A stretch of 37,096 bases of DNA, taken from the NCBI GenBank assembly GCA_036475545.1, contig JAZGAE010000050.1:1-37096 (forward strand). The letters are read 5' to 3'. The first letter of the stretch is position 1. Every line of letters begins with the position of its first letter. Made by a program: the position numbers and the translations under genes. Of the stretch, positions 1-7,024 are shown one piece after another. The stretch is from JAZGAE01 sp036475545. GTDB taxonomy: Bacteria; Pseudomonadota; Alphaproteobacteria; DATDPM01. The notes beneath the pieces were generated by a model. It searched no databases. It saw nothing but the letters and a program-made list of their open reading frames with translations, and was not told where the DNA came from.

Positions 1-186
1 CGCCGCGGGCGCCCGCCCCGGCGCAACCCGAAGGGCCGGGGTCTTTCGCGGCCACGGGTTCGTAGCAAAGCTCGCGCGGTGGCACCGCTACGTGCTTCGC
101 CCCGCTCCTGCCCGCGGCACAAAATTCCTCCGGCGCAGCCCGTTCAACTTGACCGGATTACGCTCTAGCGCCCTGGGGGCGGCCGG

Positions 187-993
187 TTGAGTCTGGTCCT
201 GGCGCCGGCCATACCCCATATTGAGGCGGTGCGCGAGGCGGTCATAAGAGTCGAAGGTTTAACCAAGCGGTACGACCGCGTCGTGGCGGTGGACGCCGTC
301 GATTTCGAGGTGACGGCGGGCACGACGACGGCGCTGCTCGGGGCCAACGGGGCCGGAAAGACCACGATCTTGGCCATGCTCTTGGGCCTGTTGGTGCCGA
401 CCGCCGGCACTATTTCCGTGTTGGGCCAGGACATGCTGCGTCACCGCCACCGGGTGTTGGCGCGGATGAACTTCTCGTCGCCCTACGTCGACCTGCCGCG
501 ACGCCTCACGGTGGCCGAGAACCTCAAGATCTACGCCCTTCTGTACGGGCTCAGGAACGTCCGCGCGCGGATACTGGAGATCACGGCCGACCTGGGAATC
601 GCCGACTTGCTCGAGCGTCCCACGCGGACGCTGTCGGCGGGCCAGAGGACGCGCGTGGCGTTGGCCAAGGCCCTGCTCAACGAGCCGGAGCTCCTTCTCT
701 TGGACGAGCCCACGGCCTCGCTCGATCCGGACAGCGCCGACTGGGTGCGCGGCTACCTGGCCCGATACCAGCGCCGCACCGGCGCCACGCTGTTCCTGGC
801 CTCCCACAACATGACCGAGGTCGAGCACATGTGCACGGACGCCATGATCATGCGCGCCGGCAAGATCGTGGACAGGGGCGCGCCCCGCGACCTCATCGCC
901 CGCCACGGCCGCCGCACGCTCGAGGAAGTCTTCCTGGACATCACGCGCCGGGGGCAGGGCGCGGCCCCGGGCCGGGCGGCGGCGGCGCAATGA
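187..993 (+). CDS. ABC-2 type exporter, ATP-binding protein
   Basis: This is the nucleotide-binding subunit of an ABC exporter; it would hydrolyse ATP at the inner face of the membrane to drive the permease encoded next. In 268 residues it shows a Walker A motif GANGAGKTT (about 52-60), a signature LSAGQ (149-153, instead of LSGGQ), Walker B LLLLDE (169-174) and the switch His in ASHNM (about 207). The C-terminal part resembles CcmA/NodI/YadG-type ATPases paired with ABC-2 permeases. The start is TTG, preceded by a G-rich stretch (gggggcgg); no in-frame ATG lies before the ABC domain. The stop overlaps the permease start (ATGA), so the two are coupled. The substrate cannot be read from the sequence. 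Confidence 0.9.
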   Translation: MSLVLAPAIPHIEAVREAVIRVEGLTKRYDRVVAVDAVDFEVTAGTTTALLGANGAGKTTILAMLLGLLVPTAGTISVLGQDMLRHRHRVLARMNFSSPYVDLPRRLTVAENLKIYALLYGLRNVRARILEITADLGIADLLERPTRTLSAGQRTRVALAKALLNEPELLLLDEPTASLDPDSADWVRGYLARYQRRTGATLFLASHNMTEVEHMCTDAMIMRAGKIVDRGAPRDLIARHGRRTLEEVFLDITRRGQGAAPGRAAAAQ

Positions 994-1844
994 CTCCCCC
1001 GCGCGACGGCGGGTCCGCGGCAGCCGCTGGAGCCGGCGACCGGGTGGAGCGGTTCTCCGGGCGGCGCATCGGCGCGATGTTGCTCAGATACCTGTACCTG
1101 CTTCGCGGCTCCTGGCCGCGGATCCTGGAGCTCGCCTACTGGCCCACGGTGCAGATGATCCTGTGGGGCTTCATCACCCAGTTCTTCCTCACCCACAGCG
1201 CTTGGGTGGCGCAGGCCGCGGGCGTGCTCATCGCGGCGGTGTTGCTGTGGGACGTCCTGTTCCGCTCCCAGCTCAGCGTGTCGCTGTCGTTCATGGAGGA
1301 GATGTGGTCGCGCAACCTGGGGTACCTTTTCGCCACCCCGCTCAAGCCCGCGGAGATGGTCGCGGCGCTTCTCACCTTGAGTTTCCTGCGCACGCTCGTC
1401 GGAGTCGGCCCGGCGGCGCTGCTGGCGATTCCGCTCTATCACTACTCGGTGTTCGAGCTGGGGCTGCCGCTGATCGCCTTCTTCGCGAACCTGATGGTGT
1501 TGGGCTGGGCGATCGGGCTCATCGTTTCGGCGATCGTGCTCCGCTTCGGCCTCGGGGCCGAGAGCCTGGCCTGGCTGCTGGTCTTCGCCCTGGCGCCGGT
1601 GAGCGGCATCTACTATCCGATCGACGTGTTGCCCCACTGGCTGCAGCCGGTCGCCTGGGCGTTGCCGTCGGCCTACGTGTTCGAGGGGATGCGCGCCGTC
1701 ATGTTCGATGGCCTGTTCCGGCTCGACCTGCTGGCCGGCGCCGCGGCGCTCAACCTCGTCTACCTCGCGATCGGGACGGCCGTCTTCTTGTACGCCTTCC
1801 ACACCGCGCGGGTGCGCGGGCTGTTGCTGCAAATGGGGGAGTGA
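990..1844 (+). CDS. ABC-2 type permease
   Basis: This is the membrane subunit partnering the preceding ATPase. The 284 residues include about six hydrophobic segments, with a polar N-terminal stretch of about 25 residues before the first membrane-approaching helix (IGAMLLRYLYLLRG). The segment around GIYYPIDVLPHWLQPVAWALP is the conserved ABC-2 region before the last helices. I chose the ATG at 990 because it overlaps the ATPase stop as ATGA and gives a normal family length; longer upstream extensions in this frame read as low-complexity Arg/Gly/Pro and are not credible. Possible cargoes include lipids, polysaccharides or drugs; nothing in the neighbourhood decides between them. Confidence 0.88.
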   Translation: MTPPRDGGSAAAAGAGDRVERFSGRRIGAMLLRYLYLLRGSWPRILELAYWPTVQMILWGFITQFFLTHSAWVAQAAGVLIAAVLLWDVLFRSQLSVSLSFMEEMWSRNLGYLFATPLKPAEMVAALLTLSFLRTLVGVGPAALLAIPLYHYSVFELGLPLIAFFANLMVLGWAIGLIVSAIVLRFGLGAESLAWLLVFALAPVSGIYYPIDVLPHWLQPVAWALPSAYVFEGMRAVMFDGLFRLDLLAGAAALNLVYLAIGTAVFLYAFHTARVRGLLLQMGE

Positions 1845-1890
1845 CGGCCGGCCTGCGGCCGCGGCGCGGCCGGGTCCACCCGCCCTCGCC

Positions 1891-2322
1891 TCAGTAGATC
1901 ATCCGCACGGTAATGGCGGCGCCGTCCTCGCCCACGTCGACGGCGGCCCTCTCGAACGAGGGCGCGCCGAAGAACGGCCGCGCGTCGTTGCTGAACCCAT
2001 AGCCCTCGAGCGGAAAGCCGAGGAAGCCCTGGTCGAACTCGTTGTCCTCGTCCTCGTCGTGAAAGAAGGCCAGCGCATAGCGCCCGGGCTCGAGATCGGC
2101 GAACACCGCCTCGACCCCGTCGGCCCGCGCGGGAACCGCCATCTTCAGCCCCGCCCCCTTTTCCGGAAACAGCTCCGGCCGGTGGTAGAGGGCTAGGCGC
2201 ACCACCCCGTCGCCGCTGCGAAGCCCGGCTACCCAAACCTTGAGCTCGGCGGCACAGGCCGGCGGGGCCGAGGCCAACATGGCCGCCAGCGCCACGGCCG
2301 CGGCGACGCGGAAGCCCCTCAT
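1891..2322 (-). CDS. Secreted DUF2141 domain protein
   Basis: A 143-residue exported protein of the DUF2141 family, whose function is unknown. It has a Sec signal peptide (MRGFRV, a hydrophobic Ala/Leu run, likely cleavage after CAA near residue 25). The family hallmark is clear: an acidic FHDEDEDNEFD segment followed by FLGFPLEGYGFSNDA. The ATG at 2322 overlaps the cobT stop codon as ATGA, so translation is probably coupled to cobT; an ATG five codons upstream is also in frame but lies inside cobT. It converges on the ABC permease gene with 46 bases between. Its pairing with cobT has no obvious B12 meaning and may be passenger co-transcription. Confidence 0.82.
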   Translation of the reverse strand: MRGFRVAAAVALAAMLASAPPACAAELKVWVAGLRSGDGVVRLALYHRPELFPEKGAGLKMAVPARADGVEAVFADLEPGRYALAFFHDEDEDNEFDQGFLGFPLEGYGFSNDARPFFGAPSFERAAVDVGEDGAAITVRMIY

Positions 2323-3404
2323 TTTGCGCCGTCGCACCTGCCGCTGACGCCCGCCTCGGCGAAGGTCGCCATGCCGACATGACAGGCCAGCGCCGCCTTG
2401 AGAAGGGGCAGCGCAAGCGCCGCGCCGGTGCCCTCGCCCAAACGCATGCCGAGGTCATAGAGCGCCCGCTTGCCGATGCGCTCCACCAGGCGCCTGTGTC
2501 CCGGCTCGGCCGAGACGTGGGCAACCTGACAGTGGTCGAGGGCGGAAGGCTCGGCGGCGAACAGCACCGCGGCGGCGGCGGTGCAGGCATACCCGTCGAG
2601 CAGCACCGGCACCCGCATAAGCCGCGCGGCGAGAACGGCGCCGGCGATGGCCGCCAATTCGCGCCCGCCCAGGCGGCGCATCACCTCGAGGGGGTCCGCA
2701 AGCGCGTCGCGGTGGCGGTCCACCGCTTCCGCCACGACCTCCGCCTTGTGGGCCACGCGCGCACCAGCGAGCCCGGTGCCGGGGCCGACCCACTCGCCCG
2801 CCTCGCCCCCGAAGAGCCCGTGCGCCACCGCCGCGGCCACCGTGGTGTTGGCGATCCCCATCTCGCCCAGGCACAGCACGTCGGTGTCGGGCTCCACCGC
2901 CCTCATGCCGCGCCCGAAGGCGTCCATCACTTCCGTCTCTTCCATGGCCGGGCCGGCCGTGATGTCGGCGGTGGGCGTCTCCAACGCCAGCTCGTAGACG
3001 CGCAGCTCGGCGCCGGCGGCCCGGCACAGCTGGTTGATCGCCGCCCCGCCGTGCTCGAAGTTGCGGACCATCTGCGCCGTCACGTCCGCCGGATAGGCGG
3101 ACACGCGCCTCGCGGCGACCCCGTGGTTCCCGGCGAAGACCACCGCGAGCGGGCGTTCCAGCCGGGGCGGATAACGCCCCTGCCAGGCCGCGAGCCAGAG
3201 GCTCAGCTCCTCGAGCCGACCGAGCGCGCCTCGAGGCTTCGTGAGCTCCGCCTCCCGCGCCGCCGCGGCCCCAGCGGCGGCCTCGTCGGCGCCGGGGAGG
3301 CGTCGCAGCAGGGCCCGCACGTCATCGAGCGAGGAGGCCGACGGCGCACGCTCCCCCGACCGCTCGCGTGGATACAGGTCGCGTGGCTGGTTCAGAACGC
3401 CCAC
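2319..3404 (-). CDS. cobT: Nicotinate-nucleotide-dimethylbenzimidazole phosphoribosyltransferase
   Basis: This cytoplasmic enzyme transfers the ribose phosphate of nicotinate mononucleotide to dimethylbenzimidazole, giving alpha-ribazole phosphate for the lower ligand of cobalamin. The 361-residue product has the family segments TKPRGALGRLEEL (about 55-67), FAGNHGVAARRVSAYP (about 90-105) and RLGEGTGAA near residue 324, whose Glu matches the catalytic Glu of Salmonella CobT. The start is uncertain. GTG at 3404 has a GGGG stretch eight bases upstream and gives the usual length of about 350-360; an ATG at 3467 would add 21 residues. It is divergent from cobS and coupled to the DUF2141 gene. Note that this is Salmonella-type CobT, not the cobaltochelatase subunit of the same name (Pseudomonas denitrificans calls this gene cobU). 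Confidence 0.93.
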   Translation of the reverse strand: MGVLNQPRDLYPRERSGERAPSASSLDDVRALLRRLPGADEAAAGAAAAREAELTKPRGALGRLEELSLWLAAWQGRYPPRLERPLAVVFAGNHGVAARRVSAYPADVTAQMVRNFEHGGAAINQLCRAAGAELRVYELALETPTADITAGPAMEETEVMDAFGRGMRAVEPDTDVLCLGEMGIANTTVAAAVAHGLFGGEAGEWVGPGTGLAGARVAHKAEVVAEAVDRHRDALADPLEVMRRLGGRELAAIAGAVLAARLMRVPVLLDGYACTAAAAVLFAAEPSALDHCQVAHVSAEPGHRRLVERIGKRALYDLGMRLGEGTGAALALPLLKAALACHVGMATFAEAGVSGRCDGAK

Positions 3405-3468
3405 GGCGGAACCCCAGGTTTCCCGGTCGCGCCGGCGCTGGCGCGGCGCCCCGATGGTGGAGCACATG

Positions 3469-3497
3469 TTGGCGCGGACGCGCAACTGTCTTATAAC
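3469..3497 (+). promoter_or_regulatory. Candidate sigma-70 promoter for cobS
   Basis: TTGGCG (3469-3474), a 17-base spacer and TATAAC (3492-3497) match the sigma-70 consensus at 4/6 and 5/6 positions. The element lies in the divergent cobT-cobS gap and would give a leader of about 45 bases before the cobS start. No riboswitch is visible in this gap. Confidence 0.5.
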
Positions 3498-3546
3498 CGC
3501 TTTCGGGAAACCGGCACCAACGCAAGGGCGGAGTCGAGAGGAAGCC

Positions 3547-4413
3547 ATGGCCAAGCGCGAGCCCAAGCCCCCGCCACCGCCCGGTGCGTCTTCACAGCAG
3601 TCCTACTCATGGGTGGCGGTGCTCGCCGCATGGTGGCGGGACCTGCGCGTGGCGGCCGGGTTCTTGACGCGCCTTCCCCTGGGCCCGGGGCCGAGCCGGG
3701 CCGAGATGGAGGAGGGCGAGGTCGAAGAGGGCGAGGCCGAAGAGGGCGCGGTGGCGCGCTCGACGCGGGCCTTCCCGCTGGTGGGCCTCGGCGTCGGCGC
3801 CGGCGGCGGGCTCACCTTCGCCGTCGCAAGCACGCTCGGCCTTTCGCCCGTGATCGCCGCGCTTCTGGCCCTCGGCGCCACCATCGCCCTCACCGGGGCG
3901 CTCCACGAGGACGGCTTGGCGGACGTCGCCGACGGGCTCGGCGGCGGGCGCGAGCGTGAGGCCAAGCTCTCCATCATGCGCGACAGCCGCACCGGGGCCT
4001 TCGGGGTCTTGGCGCTGGTGCTGTCGGTGGCGCTCCGTGTCGGGGCGCTCGCCGCGATCGCCACCACGGGGGCCGCGGCGGCGGCGCTGATTGCCGCCGC
4101 CGCCGGCTCGCGGGCGGTCCTTCCCGTGGTGATGAACGCCATGCGGCCCGCGAGGGCCGAGGGCCTGGCGGTCGCCGCCGGGCGCCCGTCCAAGGACCGG
4201 GTGATCGCCAGCGCCGCCCTCGGCGCCGCCTTGGTGCTCTTGTTCCTCGGGCCGGTCGCAGGGGTGCTTGCGGTCCTGATCGGGACGGCGGCCGCGGCGG
4301 CCATGGCCGACCTCGCGCGGCGGCAGGTCGGTGGCTACACCGGCGACATCCTGGGCGCGGTCCAACAGATCACCGAGATCGCCATCCTGCTCACGGCGGC
4401 GGCGCTTGCATGA
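3547..4413 (+). CDS. cobS: Adenosylcobinamide-GDP ribazoletransferase (cobalamin synthase)
   Basis: This integral membrane enzyme joins adenosylcobinamide-GDP to alpha-ribazole or its phosphate, the last assembly step of cobalamin. The 288-residue product has several Ala/Gly/Leu-rich membrane segments, the early motif AAGFLTRLPLGPG, the acidic metal-binding motif HEDGLADVADGLGGG with MRDSRTGAFG, and a C-terminal GGYTGDILGA typical of CobS. The ATG at 3547 has a GAGAGGAAG ribosome-binding site. Residues 55-69 are an acidic insertion built from three five-residue units (EEGEV, EEGEA, EEGAV). Its stop overlaps the phosphatase start as ATGA. P. denitrificans calls this gene cobV. Confidence 0.94.
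   Translation: MAKREPKPPPPPGASSQQSYSWVAVLAAWWRDLRVAAGFLTRLPLGPGPSRAEMEEGEVEEGEAEEGAVARSTRAFPLVGLGVGAGGGLTFAVASTLGLSPVIAALLALGATIALTGALHEDGLADVADGLGGGREREAKLSIMRDSRTGAFGVLALVLSVALRVGALAAIATTGAAAAALIAAAAGSRAVLPVVMNAMRPARAEGLAVAAGRPSKDRVIASAALGAALVLLFLGPVAGVLAVLIGTAAAAAMADLARRQVGGYTGDILGAVQQITEIAILLTAAALA
3709..3753 (+). repeat. Three 15-bp in-frame tandem repeats in cobS
   Basis: Units 3709-3723, 3724-3738 and 3739-3753 follow the pattern ga(g/a)-gag-ggc-g(a/c)g-g(t/c)(c/g) and encode EEGEV, EEGEA and EEGAV. They sit between the CobS N-terminus and the conserved ARAFPLVG-like segment, here STRAFPLVG. Replication slippage in units of 15 bases would preserve the reading frame. Confidence 0.8.
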
Positions 4414-5072
4414 CGGCAGTGACCCGGTGGTGGTGGATCCGCCACGCCCCCGTGCGCGACCACGGCGGCCGGCTCTACGGCCGCAGGGACGTCTCCTGCG
4501 ACACCTCGGACCGCGACGCCTTTCGCGCCCTGGCGGCCTTGCTGCCGAGACCGGCGGTGTGGATCTCGAGCCCGCTCAAGCGCACGCTCGAGACGGCGGA
4601 AGCGCTCGCCGAGGCGATGCGCGAGGGGGGCGCCGAACCACCCGCCCCGATCGTCGAGCCCGACCTCATCGAACAAGACTTCGGGGAGTGGCAGGGCCTC
4701 ACCTACGCCGAGATCGACGCCACGCTCGGCGAGGCCAAGCACACATACTGGTTCGCGCCGGCCTATCGCACGCCCCCCGGCGGCGAGAGCTTCACCGCCT
4801 TGGCGGAGCGGGTGGGCGCGGCGATCCGCCGCCTCACCGAGGCCCACGCCGGCCATGACGTCATCGCGCTGGGCCACGGCGGCACCGTGCGGGCGGCCCT
4901 CGCCCTTGCCCTCGATCTCGATCCCGAGACCGCGCTCAGGTTCGCGGTGGACACGCTCTCGCTGACAAGGATCGACCGCGTCGCCCAACCGGGCGAGGCC
5001 GCCGCCTGGCGCGTGGTCGTGGTCAACCAGCCGCCTTCTCGGCCACCGCATGAGGGGTCCCCCGCGCGCTAG
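4410..5072 (+). CDS. Histidine phosphatase, probable alpha-ribazole phosphatase (CobC-like)
   Basis: A 220-residue histidine phosphatase (phosphoglycerate-mutase fold). The catalytic RH motif is at the N-terminus (WWWIRHAP, His about 12), followed by SSPLKRTLETAE, DFGEWQGLTYAEI and the second catalytic His in LGHGGTVR. The start overlaps the cobS stop as ATGA. That coupling makes it the likely enzyme removing phosphate from alpha-ribazole-5'-phosphate (or adenosylcobalamin-5'-phosphate), the CobC role in Salmonella. The family is broad, so the substrate is inferred from context. The cobalamin riboswitch starts about 20 bases after its stop and regulates the next unit, not this one. Confidence 0.82.
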   Translation: MTAVTRWWWIRHAPVRDHGGRLYGRRDVSCDTSDRDAFRALAALLPRPAVWISSPLKRTLETAEALAEAMREGGAEPPAPIVEPDLIEQDFGEWQGLTYAEIDATLGEAKHTYWFAPAYRTPPGGESFTALAERVGAAIRRLTEAHAGHDVIALGHGGTVRAALALALDLDPETALRFAVDTLSLTRIDRVAQPGEAAAWRVVVVNQPPSRPPHEGSPAR

Positions 5073-5093
5073 CGGGCTTGGACCCCTTGTGCT

Positions 5094-5291
5094 AGTCTCC
5101 GGGCTCGCGCGTCGGGACAGGGAAGTCCGGTGACGCGGCCGCGCAGAGCCCGCCCGAGAGGCGCACTCGCCCCGCGACCGTCAAGCCGGCGCTGCCCCCG
5201 CAACTGTAAGGGTGAGACCGCGGCAGTTTGGCCACTGGCCTTGGATGGGCCGGGAAGGCGCCACGGGTCGATGAGCCCGAGCCAGGAGACC
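5094..5291 (+). promoter_or_regulatory. Cobalamin riboswitch (B12 element)
   Basis: The conserved core is readable: GGGAAGTCCGGTGACG near 5120, the B12 box GCTGCCCCCGCAACTGTAAG (5191-5210), GGCCACTGGC (5230-5239), GCCGGGAAGGCG (5249-5260) and GATGAGCCCGAGCCAGGAGA (5270-5289). The ends close a long P1 stem. GTCTCC (5095-5100) pairs with GGAGAC (5285-5290), and GGCTCG (5102-5107) pairs with CGAGCC (5278-5283), with one unpaired base on each side. It precedes cobU by about 48 bases. It probably represses the cobU-cobW-cobN-cobO-cobQ unit when adenosylcobalamin is abundant. There is no poly-U terminator after it, and a CCTCCC segment (5290-5295) can pair with the cobU ribosome-binding site, so control is likely translational. 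Confidence 0.95.
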
Positions 5292-5338
5292 TCCCCGGCG
5301 CGGCGGTTAGTGGAAGTCCTCGGGAGGAGGATGGAACC

Positions 5339-5926
5339 TTGGCCCCCGCAGTCCAGGCCCCCAATCCCACCCAGGCGGGCCCCGATGCGGCGCGACCCGC
5401 AGGCCTTCCCGCCGTCACGCTCATCCTGGGCGGCGCCCGCTCCGGAAAAAGCCGTTACGCCGAGGCCTTGATCGAGGCCCTTGGTCCCGGACTCTATCTG
5501 GCCACCGCCGAGGCCGGGGACGCCGAGATGGCGGAGCGCATCCGCCGGCACAAGGCGCGGCGCGGGAACGCCTGGACCACGGTCGAGGAGCCGCTGGCGC
5601 TCGCTTCCGTCTTGGCCGCGGAGGCCAGGCCCGGCCGCCCGGTGCTCGTCGATTGCCTGACGCTGTGGCTCTCCAACCTGATGCACGCGGGCCGCGACGT
5701 GCCGGCCGAGATCGAGGGGTTGACCAACGACCTTCCGGCGCTTTCCGGACCGGTGGTGTTCGTGTCCAACGAGGTGGGGCTCGGCATCGTGCCCGATAAC
5801 CCGCTGGCCCGGGCGTTTCGCGATCACGCCGGCCGCCTGCACGAGGTCGTCGCGGCCGACGCCGGCCTGGTGGTGTTCATGGCCGCCGGGCTGCCGGTGG
5901 TCCTCAAGGAGGAACCGGCGCCGTGA
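5339..5926 (+). CDS. cobU: Adenosylcobinamide kinase / adenosylcobinamide-phosphate guanylyltransferase
   Basis: This bifunctional cytoplasmic enzyme phosphorylates adenosylcobinamide and then transfers GMP to it, giving adenosylcobinamide-GDP, the CobS substrate. The 195-residue product has a P-loop GGARSGKS (31-38), the guanylylation His in RIRRHKARR (His about 71), the segment VLVDCLTLWLSNLM and VSNEVGLGIVPDNPLAR. The start is TTG at 5339, eight bases after GGAGGAGG (5323-5330). The ATG at 5331 abuts that site and is out of frame, and upstream in-frame starts fall inside the riboswitch. It is the first gene of the riboswitch-controlled unit; its stop overlaps cobW as GTGA. Also named cobP. 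Confidence 0.94.
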   Translation: MAPAVQAPNPTQAGPDAARPAGLPAVTLILGGARSGKSRYAEALIEALGPGLYLATAEAGDAEMAERIRRHKARRGNAWTTVEEPLALASVLAAEARPGRPVLVDCLTLWLSNLMHAGRDVPAEIEGLTNDLPALSGPVVFVSNEVGLGIVPDNPLARAFRDHAGRLHEVVAADAGLVVFMAAGLPVVLKEEPAP

Positions 5927-7008
5927 GGCTCCAGCCCAAGATCCCCGCGACCGTGATCACCGGCTTCCTCGGCGCCGGCAAGACGAGCCTCGTCCGCCAC
6001 CTGCTGGGCCAAGCCGATGGACGGCGGCTCGCGCTCATCATCAACGAGTTCGGCGAGCTCGGCGTGGACAAGGAGCTGCTGACGGGATGCGGGATAGAGG
6101 GCTGCGGCGAGGACGACATCATCGAGCTCGCCAACGGCTGCATCTGCTGCACCGTGGCCGAGGAGTTCCTGCCCACCATGGAGGCGCTTATCCAGCGGGC
6201 AGAGCCCCCCGACCACATCGTCATCGAGACCTCCGGGCTGGCGCTGCCCAAGCCGCTGGTGAAGGCCTTCGGCTGGCCCGAGGTCAAGAGCCGCGTCACG
6301 GTGGACGGCGTGATCGCGGTGGTCGATTCGGCGGCCGTCGCCGCCGGGCGCTTCGCCGACGATCCCGAGGCGGTGGCGGCCCAGCGCCGGGCCGACCCGG
6401 CGCTCGATCACGACAACCCCCTCGAGGAGGTCTTCGCCGACCAGATCCAGTGCGCCGACCTCGTCATCCTCAACAAGGCCGATCTTATCGACGCCGAGGC
6501 GCTCGACGGCGTCGGGGCGGACATCAAGGCCTGGCTCCGGCCCGGGGTCAAGGTCGTCGCGGCCGCCCACGGCGCCCTCGACGCGCGCGTGGTCTTGGGT
6601 CTCCAGGCGGGTGCCGAGGACGACCTCGCCGCCCGCCCCTCGCTCCACGACGGGCTCGGTCCCGACCACGACCACGACGATTTCGAGAGCTTCACGCTGT
6701 CCCTCGGCCCGGTGGCGGAGCGGGCGGCGCTGGAGCGCGCCATCCGCGCCGCGATTGAGGCCCACGACATCCTCCGCCTCAAGGGCTTCCTGGAGGTGCC
6801 GGGCAAGGAACTGCGCCTGGTCGTTCAGGCGGTCGGGCCCCGGCTCGAAAGCTACTTCGACCGGCCCTGGCGTGGGGGCGAGGCCCGCGCCGGGCGCCTG
6901 GTGGTGATCGGCCGCAGGGGTCTCGACAGGGCCGCCATCGCCGGGATGCTCGCGGCCGCGGCGGCCGACGCCGGGGCGGCAACGGCTCCGGCCCCCGGGA
7001 CCGAGTGA
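5923..7008 (+). CDS. cobW: CobW GTP-binding metallochaperone
   Basis: A 361-residue COG0523 G3E-family GTPase, thought to deliver cobalt for corrin synthesis. Visible motifs are Walker A GFLGAGKT (14-21), the metal-binding CxCC motif (Cys 73, 75, 76 in NGCICCT), the ETSGLALP segment, the guanine-specificity motif NKAD (184-187), a short PDHDHDD acidic/His segment (247-253) that may bind metal, and the C-terminal CobW domain with RLKGFLEVPGK. The start is GTG, overlapping the cobU stop. Its place directly before cobN is the classic arrangement that implicates CobW in supplying cobalt to the CobN chelatase. The physical partner has not been shown here. Confidence 0.95.
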   Translation: MRLQPKIPATVITGFLGAGKTSLVRHLLGQADGRRLALIINEFGELGVDKELLTGCGIEGCGEDDIIELANGCICCTVAEEFLPTMEALIQRAEPPDHIVIETSGLALPKPLVKAFGWPEVKSRVTVDGVIAVVDSAAVAAGRFADDPEAVAAQRRADPALDHDNPLEEVFADQIQCADLVILNKADLIDAEALDGVGADIKAWLRPGVKVVAAAHGALDARVVLGLQAGAEDDLAARPSLHDGLGPDHDHDDFESFTLSLGPVAERAALERAIRAAIEAHDILRLKGFLEVPGKELRLVVQAVGPRLESYFDRPWRGGEARAGRLVVIGRRGLDRAAIAGMLAAAAADAGAATAPAPGTE

Positions 7009-7024
7009 GGGGAGGCCGAGGCCC

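Noticed and set aside
1..186. Possible promoter TTGACC near 149 for the ABC genes
   Set aside because: No acceptable -10 hexamer follows at 16-18 bases; the stretch otherwise shows no gene or repeat that I can support.
1845..1890. GC-rich CGGCCG repeats between the ABC permease and DUF2141 genes as a terminator
   Set aside because: Self-complementary CGGCCG copies can pair, but there is no T-run on either strand, and such words are common in this composition.
2379..3959. A 526-codon plus-strand frame spanning cobT and the start of cobS
   Set aside because: It runs antisense through cobT and out of frame through cobS, with Arg/Gly-rich content and no motif.
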